From Akebia trifoliata (Eukaryota > Streptophyta > Magnoliopsida > Ranunculales > Lardizabalaceae), in the NCBI GenBank assembly GCA_017979445.1, contig CM030705.1, positions 14,091,040 through 14,155,039 of the forward strand: a stretch of 64,000 nucleotides of DNA. Reading direction: 5' to 3'. The translations under genes were made by a program, and so were the position numbers. Under the pieces are notes generated by a model. It was not told where the DNA came from, ran no database searches, and was given only the letters and a program-made list of their open reading frames with translations. This document shows positions 47,470 to 60,221 of this stretch, one piece after another. The first letter of the stretch is position 1. Every line of letters begins with the position of its first letter.

Positions 47470-49231
47470 AGTTGCATTAAAATATGGTCAAACATTAATA
47501 TATATACTGTGGGATTCTATTCTTTCAATTCGTACCAGGGGTTTTGGTCGAATCGTTTCAAAGTGTTTTATTATGGGTAAAACTTTTCATTCTACAGGTA
47601 CAAACAAGTCGCATCATCAAGACTCGCATTTGGGCTGAGATCTCAATATGTTATATGTTCCCTAAAATTGCGTTGGAGTTCACACATAGACCTAGCCACT
47701 CATGTTTCAGTTCAATCCAAACACTATCCACACCTTTAGGCAAGAGGGTTATCCTTCTCTCCCTTTCACACTTGTGACTATTCTATTCACTCTATCTACA
47801 CAAACATCCCTAAATCACCTTTAGGCAGAAGTTAGTGATTTCATGTAAAAGAGTGCCACAAAGTGATCTTAGTGAGACACTAAGTCTCAAAATTCAAGAA
47901 CCCGTAACTTCCATAGAACGGTCACCTTTAGGCAGACTACTATTCTATTTCCATCATGTTCCTTGAACGATCACTCAAAGTGTCTTCCTAAACTCCTATA
48001 GGCAAGACCTATACCCTAATATATCTAAATTTGCTTTCTAATTGTTCTAGTTTTATATATGGGTACATTAAAATAACAAAGTAAATTATTCAATATAAAA
48101 GAAATCAATTATAGATATATTCTCCAAAAAGGGTACAACTTAATCTGAACTTTACTGTTATATGTTGCTATCAATGAATTATTTTTAACATTTTTATTGA
48201 ATAGATCTCGAAAAAATATTCAAAATGGACTATTGTTTTGTCCAAATGGAGTTAAAACGATTTAGTTATGATTTTTCAAAGTTTTTAAAGGAAAAATCGG
48301 TTTTCTATGTTCTGGTTCACACTTGAACCAACTGAACCGGTTTGACTTGAATCGGGTCAAAGGTTGACCCAAACGGTTCGGTTAAGTGAGTCGGTTCTAG
48401 TCTGAAACGGGTTAAACCCAACAGACATAATTAAATCATAAGTTATACTATGAAACGGGCTTAGCCCAATCACAATAGATAAGCCTAACCGAACGATTAA
48501 TATGGGCTTGGCCCAACTGAGAATCAATCGGGCTTTAGCCCAAACGAAATTAATAGCCCAACCTAAGAAAATATTGGGCTTGACCCAAAACCGAATATTA
48601 AAGCCCAATCAAATACACAATCGGGTTGGCCCAGCCCAGCCCAAAAACATCGTCTTCTTCGTCAAGAAGACAGACTGTTGAAAACCCTAGCCGCGCCGCC
48701 ACCAAAACGAAGACACCCCTTCGTCCACCGGCAGGTCCATTTGCCGACGTCAGACGATGAATACGGTCACCAGAAAACTTTCGGTAACGTCCGATTGAAA
48801 TCCCGCGACTCAAATCGGCAGATCTGATCGACTGAATTTTTTTTTATTCGATTTAAACATATCTAGATTCTGTAATCGGTAGTTTCACAATCGTTCTATC
48901 TTGTTGATTCGATTTCGGTTTGAATAGTGTTCGATTTCTAATTAATAATCGATTTATTTCAAATGTAAATCTGGGTTCGTATCAAATCTAAACAAGATCG
49001 ATTGTTTTAAATTCGACTTCGAATTTATTCAAAGTTCGGTTCTTTTCAATTGGCAGAACGAGATTTAAGATTTCTGCCTTTGTTAATCTTCTTTGAAGAA
49101 AAATGACAGATTTGATTATCGGATAAATCGGCTTTAACAAATCGATTTTAAATAAATAAATAAATAATTTCGAATTTAATCTATTCAACTCAGATTTAAT
49201 CAACAGTTTTGAACAAGAACAAATCCAAACA
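47470..49231 (-). other. Copia 5' leader, unusually long
   Basis: About 1.76 kb between the primer-binding site and the gag ATG, with no recognisable coding domain. It contains repeated CCTTTAGGCA(G/A) motifs at about 47730-48000 and a G+C-richer segment at about 48600-48800 containing AAACCCTAGCCGCGCCGCC on the plus strand, resembling a host-gene 5' end. Confidence 0.7.
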
Positions 49232-49244
49232 GGCTCTGATACCA
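49232..49244 (-). promoter_or_regulatory. Copia primer-binding site (initiator Met-tRNA)
   Basis: The minus strand reads TGGTATCAGAGCC, complementary to the 3' end of initiator Met-tRNA including the CCA-derived TGG. It is 2 bp from the LTR edge. Confidence 0.93.
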
Positions 49245-49246
49245 AT

Positions 49247-51475
49247 TGTTTGCAATAACTATAAACATAGTAGACATGGATCTAGGATTTGATCTTGAAC
49301 AAACAATATAATAATCGAAATCGAAAAGTAATAATTGTAAAATACCTGGATTCGTTTTTTCGATTATCCGTGGAGAATACGTTGAAAGCGCCCTCGATCC
49401 GCGGGATGCGCGGATCCGCTTTTGACTCTTGAGGTTTGGGAGTCGCCACCTAGTTATTGTGGTCTAGGAACCAAACTGACTCTAACATGGATAAAAAGAA
49501 CTAATCTACCACAAAAAATCTGAATTCGGGGATCATGTTAAGGGGTTGGAAGGTGTTAGGCACCAACCCCGCCCGGCCAAAGCCGGTCTCTACTAACTTC
49601 CCAAATATATCACATTGCTAAAAACCTAGATAGAAACAAAAATATTACATACCTTTCCGATAGCAAGGATTTTGCTCCCTCAGATCTGACAAAAAAAGCT
49701 CCTTGTACTGTACTCCCTTGCTTCGTTCTGTTTCCGGATTTGACTTCGGATCTCCTAGATCAAGGTATCTCCTTGTTTTTGGATCTGAACTCTTCAAGAT
49801 TGTTGCGGATTTGAGGGTGTTTTTGGAGGGATTTTAGGTGTTTTCTAAACTAAAATTGAAGGATGGATGTTAGGTAAGGAGTTGGGGCTCCAAAACTAGG
49901 GTTTATGGGGGGCTAGGGGAGCTTCTAGACCTACTTCTCTTAGGGTTTATGATTTGATACGAAAATAGGGTGTGAGCACCTCTATTTATAGATGTTTTTA
50001 GGGGTTGATTTGGATAGAGTTAGTGTTTAATTAGAGATCTTTTAATTAGAGTTGTGTTTTAGTTTGACTTGTTTTAGGTAGAATTATTTTTAAGTTAGAA
50101 CTCTATTAGATAGAGTTATTATTTAATTAGAGTTCTATTATGACTTTTAGTCTTATTTGATTGACTTTTAATGTTTTGACTTCAGTCTTAATTGATTGAC
50201 TTTTAATATCTTGACTTCAGTCTTGCTTAATTGACTTTAATTTTGACTTCAGTCTCACTTGATTGACTTTAATACCTTGACTTCAGTCTTGCTTGATTTA
50301 CTTTTAATTTTTGGAGTACCCCCCTCTAAAATATCTTTAATTCTTTGGACCCCCAAATGGAGGGGTCCTTAAAGAAATATCCCACGAACCCTCAACAATT
50401 TTACCCAAAAGTTCGATTGATCGATTTTTTAGGTTCAGATTTTTAAATTAATTTCATTAATGTTTTACTTTAATTATTTAATGTTTTATTTATTAATTTC
50501 GAATTTTTTAATTATGAAAATTGTGAAATTACCGTTTTACCCCCAGAGAGGACTTTGCACGTTTTAAGTCGGTTTTTAATGTTCTAGGATGTTTTAGAAT
50601 CGAATTTTCTTAAGGAATTCAATGGAAATATTAGTTTGTGTCATTTATGAAATTTTTTGTGTGAAATGGTCAGAAACTTTATGAGGGGCATTTTCCTAAT
50701 TTTGTCAAATTCTGTTAAAATTGGTGAAATGATTTATTTGGTTCCGATTTGTTATTTTATGTGTTCGAGAGAGTTTTCCTAAGCGTAACGTAGGCTCTAG
50801 GGTTGTTTTGAGGTTAGGGGTATTTTGGTAATTTGGTAATTTTTTAGTGATTTTTATCGTGAAGTTTCTTTTTGATCTGAAAGATGATGATTTCTATGTT
50901 TCTGAGGTCGTATTTTCCTAGCGTAGCGTGGTTTCTAAGGTTTTGTCAGTTCGAGATACCTTATCCGGATTTCTGAAACATATTTGGTAACAAAATAAAG
51001 CAATGGAATACACCTCCATCATTGGGAATCATTGCGATCGGGTTGACGAGTTGATTAATCAGGCGGGTGCAAAAATGGGGTGTCTACATACGTTGATCTT
51101 TTCCTGCGAAGAATAGGTGCACTACCCCAACTTTGCCTACACCTTGGTGATGGGAACTTCTATCTCAATAATAGAATAATCTATGTGTAGAGAGGGGGGG
51201 ACGGCCACCTATTTATAAAGAAGGATACTAGAATTCTACCCATCGTAGAATTCTAGTATTAGGTGAATACCACTTAAGTTTTAATAGGATGTTCACTAAC
51301 CCATCATATTTGATGCTGGTAACCAATGCCAGACCACTAACATGGTTTCTAATTTTATCCTTAATGTTTTGAACAAATTACAATCCAGTATTTATATAAA
51401 ATTTGTATATGTGAAAAGGCCACAAAATAATTTTGATAATGAAAATAAATAAATAATAAAATAATAATTCCAACA
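49247..51475 (-). repeat. Copia 5' LTR, split by a solo LTR
   Basis: Without the insertion it is about 518 bp. It retains the palindrome at 51225-51259 and the TATA motif. Confidence 0.93.
49383..51088 (-). mobile_element. Solo LTR of a Ty3/gypsy element
   Basis: It starts TG and ends CA, and is bounded by a perfect 5-bp duplication TACGT (49378-49382 and 51089-51093) within the copia LTR. On the minus strand it opens TGTAGACACCCCATTTTTGC, a very common plant gypsy LTR start, and closes with GGTGGCGACTCCCAAACCTC followed by a G+C-rich GGATCCGCGCATCCCGCGGA segment. It is 1706 bp with no internal domain. A repeated TTGACTTNAGTCT(T/C) motif occurs at about 50130-50300. Confidence 0.9.
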
Positions 51476-52593
51476 AAACAATCTTGTATACAACAATATA
51501 CCAACAATGAATAAGAAGCGGAAAACGAAAAATTTACGAACAACATAAAACGATATCAGAGTTGCGCAAAAAGAGATAAAGATATACAGGATTACAAAAG
51601 TTTATCCTCACTCTAATATAGTCCTATTACTCGACCCAAAACACTATGTACACCTCCTAGGACGAACAAACTCCTAAGGGAAGTAATCATAATGCTCACC
51701 GGGTAATGGACACTGGTCGTCGATCTGACCAACCAGATGCTCCTCGATTGATGGCTCAACACTCGCCTCCCCAAGCACAGGCTCTGCAACTAAAAAAAAA
51801 ATGGAAGGAAAGGGTGATTAACAATAATTACCCAGTAGGTCCATAAACAATTTCTACTAATAACCTCACCTAACGTGATCGAATAATCATACTGCATCAT
51901 TTCAAAACATGCAAGTTTAATAATTGAAACTACAATTAACTGGTACATGTAGCCAGGGATGGGCAACTAAATAGTTTAAAAGTTACACATAGCATCAATC
52001 ATCCATACACATTATACATTTTCTATTTTATGCAAATAAAGTTGACAACATTGAAATAATAGACATGCTTTTCAGTTTATAATTCGAAATATAACAACAT
52101 ATACATAATACAAGTGGTGGAGTAATGTAATTTGAGCGTTGGGATTCACGACTAGATCACTCCCAGTCGAGACATGATGTTACAACATAAATCTGACTTT
52201 TAGTTCCTGATTTTTTGGTTGGTTGCTGCTTTTACCACACTGGAGATCATTTATCTAGCTTAGGCGGGCCGTTTGACGTGACCGTAAGCAATAAATCTCT
52301 TTTCAATGTGTTAGAACGTTTGACTACTACTAGATTGTTAGTGATCACTGATCAATCATCTTCGTCTATGCCTATCCGGCGTGCATGTGATTCCCAAAAT
52401 AACACTCTACTCGTATACTGGTAAAGATAAGAAATAAATGGACCGGATTCCAGTTGTGACTCCACTCTCATACATGTCCTATACCACGTATGAGCTTGGT
52501 GGTCCTTACCGTACATCCCAAGATAGTGCACCCCTCCGGATGATGTGACGCACTATCCATTCAAGCATTTACAGACCCTTTAATAGCTCACCA

Positions 52594-52598
52594 ACTAG

Positions 52599-52655
<57 letters not shown>
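52594..52655. repeat. (TA)n microsatellite
   Basis: About 60 bp of TA repeats in the Gypsy-like LTR. The inverted copy at 63215-63225 has only a few TA units at the same place. Confidence 0.95.
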
Positions 52656-52658
<3 letters not shown>

Positions 52659-55600
52659 TTTCATTTAAAACAAAAGAGAAATTAACAGAACAGGGTTAAG
52701 AATGGATATCTAGTTTCTACCATGCAACTATGGCCCCTGGCCTAAAATAAATAACAGTACTCAACGCACACACTAACATAATCTTAAATAAACATGCAAC
52801 CCTTTCATTAATAACCTGGATGTCCCTTCACCCACCTACACACAACATACAATGTAAAATGCATACATCACCCCTCGGGTGTGATTCTGACATTTTACCG
52901 TTCATCCCCTTTTCCATTCTCTCGACATTCTTACTTTTCGTCTTTTCAAATCAAACCATTCGTTTTCAATTTTTCAAAGTCATTTTTGGTCTTTCCATCG
53001 AAAACCATCAAGGTTTATTCAAAACGAGGTCCTGGCGAGGCACGAGACCAAAGCTGTTAAAAACAATGAAAACTGGTGAAAATTTGGCTAAGTATCGGAA
53101 ACTCAATTTTTCAAAGTTTTCGAAATTGAAAACAGGTTTTTGGAAATGAAAGCCTCGATCACGAGATTCGACACCATATAGTTTTTGTAATCTAATTCAA
53201 AGTACTACGAAATGTATTAGCTTTTGAAAACTTGCCGAGAACGTAAAAATTCACATTTTGTTCTTGAAACCAAAATTTGGATTTTGATCCTTTAAGATTT
53301 GGATCTTGAAACCATTTTCATTGTTATGAAATGGGGGGTAAAACCTTAATTTCATTAAAGAACTTAAAGTAAATGGAACATTTACTTTAATGTTTTTAAT
53401 GAAATGAAGGGTGAAAAATCCTGCACAAGTCACGAGGAAAGCAAACCAAGAGTCAGAAGCAGTTTTGATCAAATTGTTTTGTCGATGGCAGGTCGGTGGT
53501 AGAAGCATGTTTCTGTTGGTAGGACCGACAGAATGGACTTCGGCTGGTGTCGGTGGGACCGACAGCACTGAGCAATCTCACGAATTTTGAGTCTTTCGAT
53601 CATATTTCGGATTTTTCTTTCTTCTTCCAACCTCTCGACCCACCCATAAGTTTTAATGTTAAAGCATGATAAAACACATTAAATCCCTATTCCTAACATG
53701 AATTGCAAATCAAGCAAAGATTTTTACCATTTAAAACAAATAATAAGTTTTCTTAAAACCTAAATGCACATTTCAAAATCTAAAAGTTAACACTATGAAT
53801 TGAAAGTCCCCTACTTGGTTTGTTGACGTCGAAAGTGATTAACTCGCACAATAATTAAGGTTGGTGGTAAAAGAGTCGATGTTGGGTTGAGTTTCTTGCA
53901 AAGTGAGCGAGGGTTTGCAACTCTTTCGACGACGACACTCTCCTTTACTTCTACACTAGAAGACGAGTCGCTATTAACAAGGTGAAGCTCCGAGTTTGAT
54001 GATACACTTCTTAATTTTTTATGGAGGGTGACGAAAACGAACGTGAATGGGTTAACAAGGAGGGTGAGGTTGTAGCTATCGTCGTGGCCGACAACTTTGT
54101 CTTCTTCGTCGGGATTCAACGGTCCTTCCTTCTCAACAAATCTTGAGGTGAAGAGAGGAGAACCTAGGTTTGAGAAAATGGCTGATGTTTGGGTTCTTTA
54201 GAGAAGAGATAACAAATGAGAATGAAAGAAAGTTTGCTTTCTTTTATAAAAAGCTGAGGGCATACTTGTAATTTTCCCATCATTTTTAGTTTCGATCGTA
54301 ACTTAACTATTCAGACTCGAAAAAATGACAAATGAGTATACCATTTCGAATAATTTTTTGTTGCAGTCATAATGATGTGGTCGAATCTTCCTGATTCTCC
54401 TTCTAACGAAAATTTTCTATTTTGGGTCCCACTCAACACGAAATTTGCGGATTTGTTAACTTTTTCACCCGAACTTGAATTCAAACTTGCTTACAGACTA
54501 AAGTATATGTTTCGATTGTTTTGAAACTAATGGCGAAGTCGATTTTCAACAAAAACGAATATAGCATCATCCGGGTACTTTACTCTAAGTTTTCTTTTTT
54601 GATTATTCCTCAAATTATCACTATATGATTTCTTCGAGATACGAGTTAAGAACACAGGATGTTACAACACAGGCATTCTCTCTTGGTTTAAGGGTGTAAA
54701 AGATAAAAGAAATTAAATTGGAATAGGTGGTAAGAATTTTAACATAACTCGAAATTGACATGAAATTAGTGGGTTTTGGTCAAGCCTAATTGGATTTGGG
54801 GTATTACTGAAAATAAATGTTTAATGTTAAAAGAATAAAATATGAAAATAATAAAGTGGGTGAGAGGGGTAAAAGAGAAACTATACTGACATTATAGCTG
54901 TGAAGTGTAAAAGAAATAAAGTTCGTAACAAAAAAACTATAGCTTGCTGGGAGGGTTACTTAAGGGAATAAAAGTGAAAACAATAAACTTGGAAGGTATT
55001 ATTATATAATTTTGAGGTTAAATGGGTAAGAGATGAAAAATAATACAATAGGTTAAAAATGGTAAATGAGGAAATATAATAAAGTAAAAAGGGGTAAAGA
55101 CCAAAAGCAATAAAATGATTAAAGTTAGTCCGACAGATGCTTGTGTCTCACAATTGTACTAACTCTGTTGTGTTTTTTTTTTAATAATTATTATTATATA
55201 TATATATATATACAAAATTTGTCTAATATAACTTAATGGCATGGACCATCAAAACTGCAAATTTATTAGAAAATTTGACAAATTTTGTTACTACCACTTA
55301 CATTAAAAGTTTCACAAAAATAAAAATATAATATAACTCTTACGAAATCCCATCCCTACCTATGTTAAAGGTCTAAAAAAATTATAAGAAACGCTTTCAT
55401 GTTTACTTAATTTCTTCTCCCTCAAATTTTCAACTCACCTCTCTCAATCTTTAAGTCTCATACACAAACGTCCATCTTCTCTCTCAAATATATGTATCTC
55501 TCACATACACACTCAAACACACACTATCTTTTTTTATAAATAAGTTAAAGAGCAAAAAAGAGATTCAACTTGATTTGGAACATCAAGACTCTAAGAGGAC

Positions 55601-56950
55601 ATTCTTATGAAATATAATTAAATGTTTGATTTAATTAAAAATAATCTCAATTGATCTTTTTCTCTTTATCGTAGGTTTTTAATCTATATATTCTCATTTA
55701 AACCTCACATAATCAATTACTAAATTTTATTATTTATTTTCTTTTTTTTTTTATTAGTAATTATTTTTAATCAATAATGAAAGTTTATAATCCTATTTTT
55801 TATTTAGTTTAGTTTATGGTTATTGTTTTAATTTAATTAATCATATTGTTTATGGAAAATGATATCTAACAAAACTGGAATACAAAAACAGAATAAGTAA
55901 TTTTGCATATTAAGATAAGAGAAAATATTTTTTCTGTTAATTAATTTATTAAAAATTAAAAAGGTTCCATTTAGAATTTTTGCCTTAGGCCTCAACTTGT
56001 ATCGAATTAGCCCCGCTATTATCTCACTGTAATCTATTTGAAGTGGCTGTTTATTTTTTTTCCATGAAATCCATTTCATTGAGTTTACAAACATGTTATA
56101 CTTCAAAAGCATTTGTGCAATTAGATGCTTTGAGATGTCAAGAAGTGTGGCTGAAACGTTAGTTTTCCGCATAATAGTATGGATATTTTGATATATAAAA
56201 TAAAAGAAGCACATTTACTATGTAATGATGACCGACGGCTGAGATAAAAAACAATCCTTAAAGATTGTTCTTTGGACTTCATACCCTCAAAAACATGTAT
56301 CTCTATAAATCTAAGTGGTTCGATAGACGCCCATGTATCCAACATCGAAGGACGTTAGAAAAGTTTGGTTTAAAGAGAAAATGCGTTACTTAGTTTAGAA
56401 GCCAAATATGGCAAATAATTAAACGATTAGGATGCCTCAAATTTGTAAACCCTAGATTAGTTTGGACGGTGGGATGACTCTCTTTCTGTGTATTTAAAGA
56501 CAAAAGATTTGGAATTGCGAAACACATTTAGGTTTGGTTGAGAGTATTGGAAAGGGGGCGGAGCTTTGGGGAGCTTTAGGATTGAGTGGGTCGGAAAGGT
56601 CCCTACTGAAGTTACCTTTCCGATCCCACTCTTTCCTAGGGTTTCCATCGGTTCTTCTCTTTCCTTTATAGTTTCATCTTATGTAAAATCGAAGGATTAG
56701 GGTTCTGAAGAAGTGAGGATGATGAGAATAGGAAAGGGAGATGAACTTTTTAGAGCTTTGGGTGTGGGTGTAGGGGAAAGATGAGGAGTTTTTCTTGTAT
56801 TTACTTTTTCCAAAATCACCCATGCCTAAAGTTTTCTAGCGTTCCCCGTTTTCCTTGACTCATCAAATAAAGACTTTTATTTGATCTTATATGGGTCAGA
56901 TTATTGATTTGGTTGGTGAGTTTTGTTTTTTTTTGTGTTTTTGTGTTTTT

Positions 56951-59900
56951 GGTATTACTTTTTATTCCAAAGTAATGGAAATATATAAATTTTTACCTTA
57001 AAAATATATATAAATTTGAGGAAAAAATGAAAATTTAGGTTTTTTTTCCTCATACATATGAAGGGAATCACCTATAAGCATTTGTTATTATAACTTACAT
57101 TAAAGTTTACTAGAACTTCCCTCTCCTCTGTCAAATCTTTATATCTCTCCCATACAAACTATGACACTCATTTTATCTTTTCTTATAAACAACTTAAAGA
57201 GATTGCAAGAGATTGGACTTAGTTTGGAACAGAGAGATTCAAGAGGGCATTCTTATGAAGTGAAATTAAATGTTTGAATTAGTTAAAAATAATTTTATTG
57301 AACTTTTTCTCTCATCTTTTTTTAATCTATTTAGTGTCATTTAAACCTTACATATTTAATTAATTTATTTTCTTTTTCTTTTTTTGATAATTTTTTTTAA
57401 TTGATAAAAGAAGTTTTTTTACTCTTATTCTGAATTTAGTTTTGTTTTTTTGTGTGTATTTGAATTTAATTAGTTATATTATCTATTGAAAATGATATGC
57501 TAGCAAAATTTGATACCAAAACTTAGTTAGTAATTTTGCATCTCAGGAAACGAGAATAAAAATTTTAAATAATTATTTTATTAAATAGATAAATAATTTA
57601 TATTAATATATTATATATTAAAATGTCCTCATTTTGAATTTTTTCTTTAGGCTTCAACTTGTATCAAGTCACCTTGCCGAAAAAATTATCTGGTATGTTG
57701 CTACCCACCCTTAGTTCATTTGTCCATTGAAGGTGAGCCATTTGTTAAGAAAGAATTGATCTTATCCATGCTAGAGAGAAAACTAGCTTATTGGCAAAAA
57801 ATTTGTTGGGGCAGCACAATATTGAAAACACAGGAAAGTATTACATAATAAGCAAATTGGGGTGGGGGCATCTGCACATGCCTTGCCTACAACACAGGCA
57901 TCCTCCCTCGGGTTAGGGTGTAAAAGATAAAAAAAATTACATTGGATTTGGTGGTAGGAATTTTAACATGACTCGTGAACATGACTCGAAATCGACATGA
58001 AAGTAGTGGGTTTTGGTGAAGCCTAATTGCATTTGGGGTATTATTGAAAATAAACTTTTAATGTTAAAAGAATAAAAGATGAAAACTAATAAAGTGGGTG
58101 AAAAGGTAAAAGAGTAACTATACTGACATTATAAGTGTGAAGTGTAAAAGAAATAAAGTTGGTACCAAAAATCTATAGCTTGCTGGGAGGGTTACTTAAA
58201 GGAATAAAAGTGAAAATAATAAACTTTGAAAGGTATTATATTAGAATTTTGAGGTTAAATGGGTAAGAGATGAAAAATAATAAAAAAAGGTTAGAAATGG
58301 TAAAAGAAGAAATACAATAAAGTTAAAAGAGTGAAAATAAAGTTGAGGGGTAAAGACCAAAAGTAATCAAATGATTAAAGTTATTCCTCACACAGAGGCT
58401 TGTGTCTCACAATTGTACTAACTCTGCTGTATTTTATTTATTATTATTATTATTATTATTATATGGGGGCATTCGACTGGCTATCTTAGGATGACAACGT
58501 TGGCTGACAAAATTTGTCTTATATTTCTTAGTGGCATGGACCATCAAAACTGCAAATTTATTTGAAAATTTGACGAATTTTCTTACTACCTCTTACATTA
58601 AAAGTTTCACAAAAATAAAAATATAATATAACTCTTACGAAATCCCACCCCTACCTATGTTAAAGGTCTAAAAAAAATTAAAAGAAACCCTTTCATGTGT
58701 ACATAATTTCTTCTCCCTAAAATTTCCAGCTAACCACTCTCAATCTTTAAGTTTCATACACAAACCTCCATCTTCTCTCTCAAATCTATGTCTCTCTCTC
58801 ATACACACTAAAACACACACTATCTTTTTTTTTTATAAATAAGTTAAAGACCAAAAAAGAGATTCAACTTGATTTGGAACATCAAGATGCAAAGTGGACA
58901 TTCTTATGGAATATAATTAAATGTTTGATTTAATTAAAAATAATCTCAATTGATTTTTTTCTTTTTATCGTAGGCTTTCAATCTATATTCTCATTTAAAC
59001 CTCACATAATCAATTTACATTTTTTATTATTATTTCTTTTTTTTATTAGTATTTTTTTTTTAATCAATAATGAAAGTTTTTTAATCCTATTTTGGATTTA
59101 GTTTAGTTTATGGTTAGTGTTTTCATTTAATTAATCATATTGTTTATTGAAAATGATATACTAACAAAACTGAAATACCAAAATAGAATAAGTAATTTTG
59201 CATATCAAGATACGAGAAAATGTATTTTAAGTATTTTTTCTGTTAAATTATTTATTAAAAATTAAAAAGGTTTCGTTTAGAATTTTTGCCTTAGGCCTCA
59301 ACTTGTATCGAGTCAACCCCACTATTATCTCACTGTAATCTATTTGAAGTGGTTGTTTATTTTTTTTCCATGAAATCCATTTCATTGAGTTTACAAACTT
59401 GTTATATTTCACAAGCCTTTGAGATGTCAACAAGTGTGGCTGAAACATTAGTTTTCCGCAAAATAGTACGGATATTTTGATATATAAAATAAAAGATGCA
59501 CATTTACTTTGTAATGATAACGGTTGAGATAAAAAAACTCTACTTAAAGATTCTTCGTGAGACTTCATACCCCAAGAACTTGTATCTCTATAAATCTAAG
59601 TGGTTCGATTGACGCCCATGTATCCAACATCGAAGGATGTTAAAATGATGGGTTTAAAGAGAAAATGCGTTACTTAGTTTAGAAGCCAATTATGACAAAT
59701 AATTAAACGGTTAGGATGCCTCAAATATGTAAACCCTAGATTAGTTTGGACGGTGGGATGACTCTCTTTTTGTTTATTTAAAGTCAAAAGATTAGGAATT
59801 GGGAAACACATTTAGGTTTCATTGAGGGTATTGGAAAGGGGGCGGAGCTTTGGGGAGCTTTAGGATTGAGTGGGTCGAAAAGGTCCTTAATCAAATCTGA

Positions 59901-60221
59901 AATTACCTTTCCGATCCCACTCTTTCCTACGGTTTCCATCGGTTCTTCTCTTTCCTTTATATTTTCATCTTATGTAAAATCGAAGGTTCTGAAGAAGTGA
60001 AGATGATGAGAATAGGAAAGGGAGATGATCTTTTGAGAGCTTTGGGTGTGGGTGTAGGGGAAAGATGAGGACTTTTTCTCGTATTTACTTTTCCCAAAAT
60101 CACCCATGCCTAAGGTTTTCGATCGTTCCCCGTTTTCCTTGACTCATTATATAAAGACTTTTACTTGATCTTATATGGTTCAGATTACTGATTTGGTTGT
60201 TGAATTTTTGTTTTTGCTTTG
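56951..60221 (+). repeat. Array unit 3 (A+B)
   Basis: 3271 bp, uninterrupted, the best reference copy. It lacks about 80 bp of the block with CCCTACGGAGAGAGATAAGT found in units 1, 2 and 4. Confidence 0.85.

Larger units (their letters stand above)
42232..51475 (-). mobile_element. Ty1/copia retrotransposon, nearly complete
   Basis: Both LTRs begin TGTTTG(T/C)AATAACT and end TTCCAACA on the plus strand. The element is flanked by a perfect 5-bp duplication AAACA (42227-42231 and 51476-51480). The primer-binding site TGGTATCAGAGC (minus strand, 49244-49233), complementary to initiator Met-tRNA, lies 2 bp inside the 5' LTR. A purine tract AAGTGGGGGAT (minus strand) lies inside the 3' LTR at about 42753-42765. 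Domain order on the minus strand is gag, protease, integrase, reverse transcriptase, RNase H, which is copia order. By eye the LTRs differ at about 20-25 positions, nearly all transitions, so the insertion is moderately old. The element sits inside the Gypsy-like LTR. Confidence 0.95.
42089..54668 (-). mobile_element. Gypsy-like LTR (solo or LARD-like), interrupted by a copia element
   Basis: On the minus strand it begins TGTAACATCCTGTGTTCTTA at 54668, a start typical of plant Ty3/gypsy LTRs. It ends with text such as GAGGTGGCCTTGGGATTTGT and GGCAGGACGTCGTAGATG near 42089. Both edges fall inside one array-unit sequence (GCCTACA|...|ACACAGGCAT), which proves insertion into unit 2. Without the copia insertion it is about 3.3 kb. 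No gag-pol is visible, so it is either one long LTR or a non-autonomous element. The target duplication is not clean. An inverted relative lies at 62269-64000. A minus-strand frame at 53811-54119 has no recognisable motif. Confidence 0.65.
41022..56950 (+). repeat. Array unit 2, split by nested LTR elements
   Basis: The A half runs 41022 to about 42088 and resumes at about 54668. Removing the insertion leaves about 3.35 kb, in line with the other units. The B half lacks the GGGGCATTCGGCTGGC start, keeping only the (TA)n tract and ACAAAATTTGTC. Confidence 0.85.

Noticed and set aside
53811..54119. A 102-residue minus-strand frame in the Gypsy-like LTR
   Set aside because: No motif is recognisable and the frame is not evident in the inverted copy near 62900.
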